Source: Coriobacteriia bacterium (GTDB lineage Bacteria > Actinomycetota > Coriobacteriia > Anaerosomatales > SLCP01). Taken from it: 9,434 nucleotides of DNA. Within the stretch, counting starts at the first letter, position 1, and each line of letters opens with the position of its first letter. The notes under the pieces were generated by a model, which ran no database searches, was not told where the DNA came from, and was given only the letters and a program-made list of their open reading frames with translations. The stretch spans positions 1-9,434 of the forward strand of contig SLCP01000205.1 of NCBI GenBank assembly GCA_007125735.1, read 5' to 3'. Below are positions 1-5,540 of the stretch, piece by piece. Made by a program: the position numbers and the translations under genes.

Positions 1-1515
1 GTCGATGTTGATGATAAGCGCCCGCGCGAGGTCATCAGGGTACGACGCGAGAAGCGCCTGCATCCCGCGAGTTCCCACCTCTTCAGCGCCGGTCGCGACG
101 AACCAGACCTCTTTGTCGGCAAGCGCCCGATCGATTCCCTCGGCGACACGCTTGCGGATCCTCGACGCTTCGGCCGCGGCGTACTCCGGATCGCCGAGCG
201 GGTCGTCACCGGCGCGGCCTCCTTTGAAGCCGAAGCCGTCCTCGTCGTCTTCTTCCTCGAAGTTCTCCCACGAGCCGATCTTGCGTCCGGCCTCGCGGGC
301 GTCGAAGCTCTCCTCCACGCCGAGCCATCCGCTCACGTCTTCGTCGGCATCGCTCCGCCTGCGCCGCGAGAAGATGCCCTTGAGGCGTGACCCGACCCGG
401 GAGCCCCTCGGCTCGGCGGTTGTCTCGTAGGTCGGCTCGTCGTCGGAGATCGACGGCGCCTGTGTGCGCTCGTCCTCGTCTTGGTCCTCGTACCCGAACC
501 GCTCACGATCCTCTGGCAGAGCTTCTGGCGATTCGACGCGCCCCACCGGTTCGAACTCGACGGTGTCAAGCGAGAGCACGCACTGCGCAGGCGCAGACGT
601 GCCCGCGCTCGTGGGAGGCGCCTCGGCCCACCGGAAATCGTCGGGCAGAGCGGTGAGGTCGTCCTCGTCGCTATCGGGCGCACCCAGGTCGTCGGCGTAC
701 TCGATCTCGGTGTCGCTCGGCACGACGCCCGCACGGCGGGCGGTGTCGGCGTCGCGCCGGACCGGTGCGAACCTGCCGGTCCCGGAGGTCTCCTCGGCAA
801 GCGGCGCGATCCGACCGAGCACGTCGAGCATGACGGCCACACCGCTCGCGTTGTCGTTCGCGCCCTCCGAGAAGTCCATCGCGAACTCGCGGTGGATGTT
901 GATGAACAGCGGCACGAAGAGATAGGCGCTCGCGGCGATCGTCGCGTACCACAGCCACGGGTCCCACGCCTCGGTGAACGGCAGCGCGCCGAGGAGAACG
1001 AGCAGCGGAACGCCATACGTACACCACTTCATCAGTTTGAACGTCACCGAGAAGTTCTTAACCATCGAGGGCGAGAACGCAAGTGAGGTGCGAGCGCTGT
1101 CGTAATGGGCGACGATGACGACCCGAGTGGGGCGCTCACCTCTGCGAGCGCGTGGCAGGTGGCGAGCGATGATGTTCTGACTCGGGCCCTTGGGCGGCAG
1201 CCAGTTCGAGAGGCCGAACCGCGTGTCGAGGTCCATCCTCATCAGGAACGCGGTGAGCGCGGCGACAGCGAACGCGGGCCACGCGAGGAACGACCACCCC
1301 GAAGCAACCGCGGCTCCGATGGTCAGCAGGTGGTAGAACACGTACGCCCACGAGTAGGTGCGCGGGCTGTCGAACTCCTGTCGCTCGACGTCGACCGTGT
1401 GCTGGCGAAAGACCGACTCGACGTAGTCGGCGGCCTCCGCCTCGGCGTCGGTCGTAGCGGGCCGAGGTCCGATCGTGTCTGCAAGGTGGTGCAGGTGCTC
1501 GAGCGCTTGAGACAT
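1..1515 (-). CDS. Membrane-embedded M28-family metallopeptidase with long acidic insertion (C-terminus outside window)
   Basis: Predicted zinc aminopeptidase-type hydrolase of the M28 family; 505 residues lie in the window and the rest is cut off at the left edge. Visible M28 signatures are V-A-H-Y-D (His137, Asp139), G-A-N-D-N-A-S-G (bridging Asp221), T-G-A-E-E-V-G (general base Glu478, ligand Glu479) and I-N-I-D (Asp505, a likely further ligand). The last His ligand would lie outside. Hydrophobic segments occur at about 54-92 (a TM hairpin) and at 165-180 and 188-207, the second pair between His137 and Asp221. With the N-terminus inside, an even number of crossings puts all ligands on the cytoplasmic side (inference). 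Residues about 236-455 are an acidic, low-complexity insertion containing an S-R-R-R-R-S patch. The ATG at 1515 has GGAGG 5 nt upstream; an out-of-frame ATG lies 4 nt earlier. The family call is firm; the substrate is unknown. Confidence 0.88.
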   Translation of the reverse strand, partial: MSQALEHLHHLADTIGPRPATTDAEAEAADYVESVFRQHTVDVERQEFDSPRTYSWAYVFYHLLTIGAAVASGWSFLAWPAFAVAALTAFLMRMDLDTRFGLSNWLPPKGPSQNIIARHLPRARRGERPTRVVIVAHYDSARTSLAFSPSMVKNFSVTFKLMKWCTYGVPLLVLLGALPFTEAWDPWLWYATIAASAYLFVPLFINIHREFAMDFSEGANDNASGVAVMLDVLGRIAPLAEETSGTGRFAPVRRDADTARRAGVVPSDTEIEYADDLGAPDSDEDDLTALPDDFRWAEAPPTSAGTSAPAQCVLSLDTVEFEPVGRVESPEALPEDRERFGYEDQDEDERTQAPSISDDEPTYETTAEPRGSRVGSRLKGIFSRRRRSDADEDVSGWLGVEESFDAREAGRKIGSWENFEEEDDEDGFGFKGGRAGDDPLGDPEYAAAEASRIRKRVAEGIDRALADKEVWFVATGAEEVGTRGMQALLASYPDDLARALIINID

Positions 1516-1749
1516 GCATCCCTCCGGGGGTCGAGCGGCGACGCCACACGACGGCGCGTCGCCGTCTGCGGTAATGATACTGCACGGCGCGGGCGGTCGC
1601 GGCAAGACCGGCGTGTGCTGACAGGACGGGACGCACGGACGCCCCGCCTCAGGCGGCGCGGCCCGAGACGGAGCGTCCTCGCATCTATGCGTCAACGGTG
1701 CCGGACGCAACCCCTTCAGTGTCGGTTTCGGAGTGGCGGGTGGCCCCCG
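1516..1749 (-). promoter_or_regulatory. Intergenic leader and possible promoter of the M28 gene
   Basis: No gene was seen in these 234 bases. On the minus strand a TATCAT -10-like hexamer lies at 1574-1579, without a convincing -35. Just downstream, a perfect 9-bp inverted repeat (arms 1536-1544 and 1556-1564, 11-nt loop) would fall at the very 5' end of the transcript and could stabilise it. A shorter GC hairpin (CCGCC-TGA-GGCGG, 1644-1656) after the cytochrome gene could slow transcription, but it has no U-tract. All functions here are inference. Confidence 0.35.
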
Positions 1750-2064
1750 CTACCGGTCTCCCATCTTCGGTGAGCCGCCCGCGTGACACGACCGGCACTC
1801 GTTGATGCGATACTGCGAGTGCTCCTCGACGACTGCGGGATCGTCGCTGTGGCACGTGCAGCCGGGAATCTGCACCGCGAACGGCGCGCTCTCCTCGGCA
1901 GGCGCGGACGCGGCGATTGGCGTGTCCGGGGCTGGCTCCGGTGCGACGAGCGCGCTTCCCGCGGGCGACATCGGTGCCTGAGGCGTCCCGAAGGCGAAGG
2001 CGAACGCCGCTACGCCGAGCATGAGCCCCACCGCGACCAACACTACGATGCCTGCCCTCTTCAT
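1750..2064 (-). CDS. Small exported cytochrome c-like protein, last gene of the hcp operon
   Basis: A 104-residue protein with a basic start (M-K-R) and a hydrophobic stretch at about 5-26, which is a signal peptide or membrane anchor. A Pro/Ala-rich linker runs to about residue 62. The rest is a small Cys/His domain with C-T-C-H at 69-72 and a canonical C-R-S-C-H heme c motif at 90-94. His82 lies between them and is a possible axial ligand. The first motif is one residue short of CxxCH, so either one heme or an unusual second site is possible. The ATG lies 2 nt after the hcp stop, so the gene is very probably co-transcribed and translationally coupled. Its own ribosome site (GGAAG) is weak. 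It is probably an envelope electron carrier. I do not recognise a named family, and a link to Hcp, which is cytoplasmic, is known only from gene order. Confidence 0.8.
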   Translation of the reverse strand: MKRAGIVVLVAVGLMLGVAAFAFAFGTPQAPMSPAGSALVAPEPAPDTPIAASAPAEESAPFAVQIPGCTCHSDDPAVVEEHSQYRINECRSCHAGGSPKMGDR

Positions 2065-2066
2065 CG

Positions 2067-3692
2067 TTACGCCGCTTCCGTGCCGAGGATCGCCTGCAGG
2101 TCCTCTGCGGGCGTCTCCGCGATGGGCTTGATGTCGAACGTGTCGACGAGCACTTTGAGCACGTTGGGGGTGACGAACGCGGGCAGGGTCGGCCCGAGGC
2201 GGATGTCGGTGATGCCGAGGTGCAGCAGCGTGAGCAGGATCGCAACGGCCTTCTGCTCGTACCACGAGAGGATCATCGAGAGGGGCAGGTCGTTCACGCC
2301 CACTTCGAAGGCGTCGGCGAGCGCAACGGCGATCTTTATCGCCGAGTAGGCGTCGTTGCACTGGCCCACGTCGAGCAGGCGCGGGATACCGCCGATGTCA
2401 CCAAGCTGCTTGTCGAAGAAGCGGAACTTGCCGCACGCGAGCGTGAGCACCACGGTGTCGGCCGGGGCCTGCTCGACGAACTCAGTGTAGTAGTTGCGGC
2501 CCGGCTTGGCCCCGTCGCACCCACCCACGAGGAAGAAATGCTTGATCGCGCCACCCTTGACCGCGTCGATGACCTGGGGCGCCACGCCGAGGACGGTGTT
2601 GCGTCCAAAGCCCACCATGACGCTGCCGCCGTCGGTCTCCTCGGCGAACCCGTCCATCGCGAGCGCCTTCTCGATCACGGCCGAGAAGTCACCCTCGACG
2701 TGCGGGATGCCGGGGAACTGGACCGGGCCGCTCGTGAAGAGGCGCTCCGCATACTCGTCGCGCGGCGGCATGAGGCAGTTGGTGGTCATGAGGATGGCGC
2801 CGGGGAACGCAGCAAACTCCTTGTGCTGGTTCTGCCACGCGGTGCCGTAGTGGCCGTAGAAGTGCGGGTGGGCCTTGAGCTCGGGATAGGCGTGCGTCGG
2901 GAGCATCTCGCCGTGCGTGTAGATGTCGATTCCTTTGCCAGCGGTCTGCTCGAGGAGCAGCTGGAGGTCGCGCAGATCGTGGCCGGAGATGAGGATCGCC
3001 TTGCCCGCACGATGCCCGAGCGGGACCTCCGTGGGGACCGGGTGCCCGTACGTGCCGGTGTTGCCGGCGTCGAGCAGCTCCATCGTGCGCAGGTTCACCG
3101 CACCGCACTCGAGCGCGAGGCCGACCCACTCCTCGAGGCCGAGCGACGCGTCGCCGAGCGCCGCGAGCGCCTTGAACGTGAATGCGTAGACCTCGGGGTC
3201 CTCCTGGCCGAGAAGACGCGCGTGATGCGCGTAGGCGGCAACGCCCTTGAGCCCGTAGAGCGTTGTCTGCTGGAGCGCCTGCACGTCCTCGTCGCGCGTG
3301 GTGTCCCACGGGCTGCCGAGCTCAGCGCCTTGCTCCGCTTTGGCCTCTACGCTGCTTGCCGGCGCCAGGTCGACGAACGCGCCCGCGACCGGCGCGCTCA
3401 CGGCAGCGGCGAGCCCGTCGCGCAGTCGGACGGCCTCGTCGACCTTCTCGGCGATCGACGCCGGGTCGAAGTCGACATTTGTGAGTGTCGTGAAGAGCGA
3501 GTCGGCGACGAAGCGCGCAGCTTCGGTCACGTCGACACCGCGGGCAGAAGCGTCGATGGCGACGGCCGACAGTCCCCTGCACGCGTTGACGAGCAGGTCC
3601 TGGAGCGCGGCGACGTCTTCCTTCTTGCCGCACACGCCGACAGTCGTGCATCCGATGCCTCTCGCGGTCTGTTCGCACTGGTTGCAGAACAT
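2067..3692 (-). CDS. hcp: Hybrid cluster protein Hcp (NO reductase / hydroxylamine reductase), class I
   Basis: A 541-residue cytoplasmic iron-sulfur enzyme. Hcp reduces NO to N2O at physiological levels, and hydroxylamine to ammonia in vitro. The N-terminal cluster motif is C3-x2-C6-x8-C15-x5-C21, the class I spacing of strict anaerobes, not the E. coli class II spacing. All expected hybrid-cluster ligands are present: His238 (S-G-H-D-L), Glu262 (H-G-E-M-L), Cys306 (T-T-N-C-L), Cys392 (G-G-C-D-G, the persulfide position), Cys420 (L-A-C-G-K), Cys445 (G-Q-C-N-D) and Glu479 (W-Y-E-Q-K). Length is normal for class I. The ATG at 3692 is chosen because it directly precedes the conserved F-C-N-Q-C; AAGGA lies 5 nt upstream. 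The gene follows the ferredoxin after 73 nt and is followed by the cytochrome after 2 nt. No hcr-type reductase is present, so the ferredoxin next to it is the likely electron donor. Confidence 0.97.
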   Translation of the reverse strand: MFCNQCEQTARGIGCTTVGVCGKKEDVAALQDLLVNACRGLSAVAIDASARGVDVTEAARFVADSLFTTLTNVDFDPASIAEKVDEAVRLRDGLAAAVSAPVAGAFVDLAPASSVEAKAEQGAELGSPWDTTRDEDVQALQQTTLYGLKGVAAYAHHARLLGQEDPEVYAFTFKALAALGDASLGLEEWVGLALECGAVNLRTMELLDAGNTGTYGHPVPTEVPLGHRAGKAILISGHDLRDLQLLLEQTAGKGIDIYTHGEMLPTHAYPELKAHPHFYGHYGTAWQNQHKEFAAFPGAILMTTNCLMPPRDEYAERLFTSGPVQFPGIPHVEGDFSAVIEKALAMDGFAEETDGGSVMVGFGRNTVLGVAPQVIDAVKGGAIKHFFLVGGCDGAKPGRNYYTEFVEQAPADTVVLTLACGKFRFFDKQLGDIGGIPRLLDVGQCNDAYSAIKIAVALADAFEVGVNDLPLSMILSWYEQKAVAILLTLLHLGITDIRLGPTLPAFVTPNVLKVLVDTFDIKPIAETPAEDLQAILGTEAA

Positions 3693-3730
3693 GTGGTTCC
3701 TTTCCCTCGATGGACTGACGTATCGCGTAA

Positions 3731-3757
3731 GCCCGGGTCCGCTCCGCGCGGCCGGGC
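3731..3757 (-). promoter_or_regulatory. GC-rich hairpin in the ferredoxin-hcp spacer
   Basis: The outer arms GCCCGG and CCGGGC and the inner arms CCGC and GCGG form a nested stem in the 73-nt gap between the ferredoxin stop and the hcp start. There is no U-tract after it. It may act as an mRNA-processing or stability element that sets different levels for the two cistrons, or as a weak attenuator. The structure is seen; the function is inferred. Confidence 0.4.
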
Positions 3758-3765
3758 AGGAGCTG

Positions 3766-4152
3766 CTAGCCGTGGATGAGCGCGGGGATGCACTTGGTGC
3801 ACACCCACGTGCTGTCGCCGCCGGTGCGGACCGGCAGCAGCGGACGGTCGTCCTCGGACACGCCGCACCGGAAGCAGTGTTGCGCGAGGTAGTTCGCCTT
3901 CTTCTCGGCGATGATCGGCTCGGCCGCATCGTGGTCGAACGGCACCGCTTCGCGCATCTCGAGTGTGAGCGCGCCGGTCGGGCAGACGCCGAGGCAGAAA
4001 CCCGCGCCGTCGCAGAGTTCCTCGCGGATGACCTTCGCCTTGCCGTCGACGATCTCGATGGCTCCCTCGGCGCACGGCGAGACGCACAGGCCGCAGCCGT
4101 TACAGAGATCCTCGTCGATGCGGACGATCTGGCGGGTGATGGTGGCGCTCAT
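3766..4152 (-). CDS. Hcp-associated ferredoxin with C-terminal CxxC/CxxC domain
   Basis: A 128-residue cytoplasmic electron carrier. The first motif is complete: C17-x2-C20-x2-C23-x3-C27. The second reads C47-D-G-A50-G-F-C53-x3-C57-P, so Ala50 replaces the usual second Cys. In bacterial ferredoxins the fourth Cys of each motif serves the other cluster, so cluster I should be a normal [4Fe-4S] and cluster II has three Cys, allowing [3Fe-4S] or a labile iron. After a linker come C93-F-R-C96 and C118-T-K-C121, a rubredoxin- or zinc-ribbon-like pair ending in C-I-P-A-L-I-H-G. The ATG overlaps the ygbA stop in an ATGA, and AGAGGA lies just upstream. Position between ygbA and hcp makes it the likely Hcp electron donor, a role held by the flavo-FeS protein Hcr in enterobacteria (inference). 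Confidence 0.92.
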   Translation of the reverse strand: MSATITRQIVRIDEDLCNGCGLCVSPCAEGAIEIVDGKAKVIREELCDGAGFCLGVCPTGALTLEMREAVPFDHDAAEPIIAEKKANYLAQHCFRCGVSEDDRPLLPVRTGGDSTWVCTKCIPALIHG

Positions 4153-4598
4153 GCTCGTTCCTCTCTTTCGTGGTGCGCGGCCTGTCTGCCGCGAGCCGCC
4201 TCACGTGCGTGCCGTCGGCCCTCGATGAGGTGCTTGACGGAGTCGATGGCGTGCCCGCGCAGTATCGAGCGCGGTCCCGCATAGCGCATGACGTCGCGCA
4301 TCCGTTCGCGCATGTCGTCCTTGTAGCAGTGCGTGTCGCAGTGGCTGCAGAACGGCTTGGGGTCTTTGGGGCAGTACGCGCGGCGCTTCTCGGCGTACGT
4401 GAGGAGCTCGGCGCAGTCCGCACATACCTTGGGCGGGCGCCGACCGTACACGCCGAGGGCCACACCGTCAGACTCGAGCCTCGTGCGCTCGGCGCCCGGG
4501 TGATTTCCCCTGCAGTAGATGACCGCGAAGTCGCCGAGAAGCCGCGTGTCCTTGGCAACGTCGCGGAGTGCCATCTGCTCTGCGAAGCGGTCGGTCAC
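4149..4598 (-). CDS. ygbA: YgbA-family ('nitrous oxide-stimulated promoter') cysteine-rich protein
   Basis: A 149-residue soluble protein, longer than E. coli YgbA (about 117 residues). The conserved core is K-P-F-C84-S-H-C87-D-T-H-C91-Y-K-x2-M-R-x4-D-V-M-R-Y-A-G-P-R, typical of the family. Further Cys are C29, C59-x2-C62 and C76, so the protein probably binds Zn or an Fe-S cluster. YgbA belongs to the NO-responsive NsrR regulon in E. coli, often alongside hcp; its biochemistry is poorly defined. The GTG at 4598 is preferred because GGAGG lies 7 nt upstream and the family's helix starts soon after. An in-frame ATG at 4685 would place coding sequence over the operator and promoter. The last 20 residues are Arg/His-rich. 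It is the first gene of the operon and overlaps the ferredoxin start by 4 nt. Confidence 0.9.
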   Translation of the reverse strand: MTDRFAEQMALRDVAKDTRLLGDFAVIYCRGNHPGAERTRLESDGVALGVYGRRPPKVCADCAELLTYAEKRRAYCPKDPKPFCSHCDTHCYKDDMRERMRDVMRYAGPRSILRGHAIDSVKHLIEGRRHAREAARGRQAAHHEREERA

Positions 4599-4657
4599 GT
4601 GTCGTCCTCCATCGGTGCGGGTACGGGCCCTATCGCGTGCAGGTCCGACGAATGCCA

Positions 4658-4663
4658 GCATAC
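4658..4663 (-). promoter_or_regulatory. Predicted -10 element of the ygbA-fd-hcp-cyt operon
   Basis: TATGCT on the minus strand, 60 nt upstream of the ygbA GTG. A start site near 4650 would place the centre of the upstream palindrome at -41.5. This is the classic class II activator position for Crp/Fnr proteins, where no -35 hexamer is required, and none is evident. The hexamer is seen; promoter function is inference. Confidence 0.5.
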
Positions 4664-4683
4664 GAAGGTCGGTCGCGGCCGAC

Positions 4684-4699
4684 ATTGACGAGCGTCAAT
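4684..4699. promoter_or_regulatory. Crp/Fnr-type operator palindrome in the divergent intergenic region
   Basis: ATTGACG-AG-CGTCAAT: two perfect 7-bp arms around a 2-bp centre. The half-site TTGAC fits the FNR/DNR/HcpR class, whose recognition helices carry E-x-x-S-R and read TTGA in FNR. It lies between the divergent regulator and the ygbA-hcp operon, about 41 bases from the predicted operon start site and about 57 from the predicted regulator start site. It could therefore serve activation of the operon and control of the regulator itself. Confidence 0.75.
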
Positions 4700-4712
4700 T
4701 CCGGGAAGAATC

Positions 4713-4742
4713 TTGAGCGACTCTGTCGGGCATACGTAGGAT
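4713..4742 (+). promoter_or_regulatory. Possible promoter of the Crp/Fnr regulator
   Basis: TTGAGC (4713-4718), an 18-bp spacer and TAGGAT (4737-4742), each matching 4 of 6 consensus bases. The implied leader of about 60 nt includes a weak stem (ATCGG 4751-4755 with CCGAT 4781-4785, and GGCG 4763-4766 with CGCC 4776-4779) before the ribosome site. Confidence 0.35.
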
Positions 4743-4811
4743 GCGGCAGAATCGGAGGGTGAGGCGCAGAAGCTTCGCCGCCGATGACCGTTCGCCGTGA
4801 GGAGGCATGCC

Positions 4812-5531
4812 ATGCCGGGCCGTCCCAGTGACGTCCGCTCCGACCTGTGGACCGCCCTGCGAGAGTGCCGGCTGTGGCGGGCGGCGGGTGACGAGGCGGT
4901 AGCTGCGCTCGCACGCCGGGCAACGGTGCGCGACGAGCCGCGCGGCGCAGTCTTGGTCGCCGAGGGAGACCCGGCCACGTCGTTCGCCGTAGTGATCACC
5001 GGCAGGGTTCGGATCTACTACCTTGGGGCCGACGGCAAGCAGTTCGTCTTCGAGACGGTGGGGACGGCGGAGCCGGTGGCGGCCGTCGCCGTGCTGGCGG
5101 GGGGACGCAACCCGGCCACGGCGGAGACTGCGACCCCTGCCACGCTTGCGTGGCTTCCCCGCGAATCGCTCCTCGAGCTCATCGCCGCAGAGCCCGACGT
5201 CGCCACCAGCGTGATCGCCGATCTAGCCAACCGCGTCGTGAACTTCACGTACGTGGTGCAATCCTTCACCCTCGACGTCCCGTCACGGCTCGCGCGCTAC
5301 CTGTTCCAGCGCGCACTGGCCGTGGGTGCGCCGTCCTCTCGGGGACTCGAACTCGATCTGGGCATGCCCAAGAGCGAACTCGCCGCTGCGCTCGGCACGG
5401 TGCCCGAGACGCTCTCGCGCGCGTTCGCCCGTCTCCGGGACGACGGCGTGCTCGAGGTCCACGGCAAGACCGTGACCGTCTTCGACGTCCGTGCGCTCGC
5501 CGAGCTCGGGAGCGGCTACAACGATACCTGA
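4812..5531 (+). CDS. Crp/Fnr-family transcriptional regulator, probable NO/redox regulator of the hcp operon
   Basis: A 239-residue dimeric DNA-binding regulator. Residues about 15-130 form the cyclic-nucleotide-type beta-barrel sensor, 130-165 the dimer helix, and 180-225 the winged HTH. The recognition helix reads V-P-E199-T-L-S202-R203, matching the FNR E-x-x-S-R that contacts TTGA. Only one Cys (Cys19) is present, so an FNR-type [4Fe-4S] sensor is excluded. The phosphate-binding-cassette region also lacks a clear R-S/T for cAMP. This fits the DNR/HcpR class, where heme-based NO sensing is known, but I see no diagnostic heme ligand. The ATG at 4812 is chosen because AGGAGG (4800-4805) lies 6 nt upstream; an in-frame GTG at 4797 lies before that site. 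It is divergent from ygbA-hcp across the palindrome, and its stop is only 9 bp from the convergent neighbour. HcpR is the likeliest role, not proven. Confidence 0.92.
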   Translation: MPGRPSDVRSDLWTALRECRLWRAAGDEAVAALARRATVRDEPRGAVLVAEGDPATSFAVVITGRVRIYYLGADGKQFVFETVGTAEPVAAVAVLAGGRNPATAETATPATLAWLPRESLLELIAAEPDVATSVIADLANRVVNFTYVVQSFTLDVPSRLARYLFQRALAVGAPSSRGLELDLGMPKSELAAALGTVPETLSRAFARLRDDGVLEVHGKTVTVFDVRALAELGSGYNDT

Positions 5532-5540
5532 CGCCGGGCG

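Noticed and set aside
387..1086. Plus- and minus-strand alternative frames across the M28 insertion
   Set aside because: The M28 frame carries the metal-ligand motifs on both sides of the region without interruption; the other frames are Ser/Arg-rich shadows.
2220..3779. Long plus-strand open frame opposite hcp
   Set aside because: It is antisense to a clearly conserved enzyme, has an Arg/Glu/Val-rich shadow composition and matches no family.
3766..4152. Hcr-type Hcp reductase
   Set aside because: The protein has no flavin or NAD(P)-binding domain; it is only a ferredoxin with an added Cys-pair tail.
4599..4685. Longer ygbA starting at an ATG at 4685
   Set aside because: The extra residues show no YgbA similarity, the ATG has no ribosome site and lies inside the operator palindrome, and a GTG at 4598 has GGAGG at ideal spacing.
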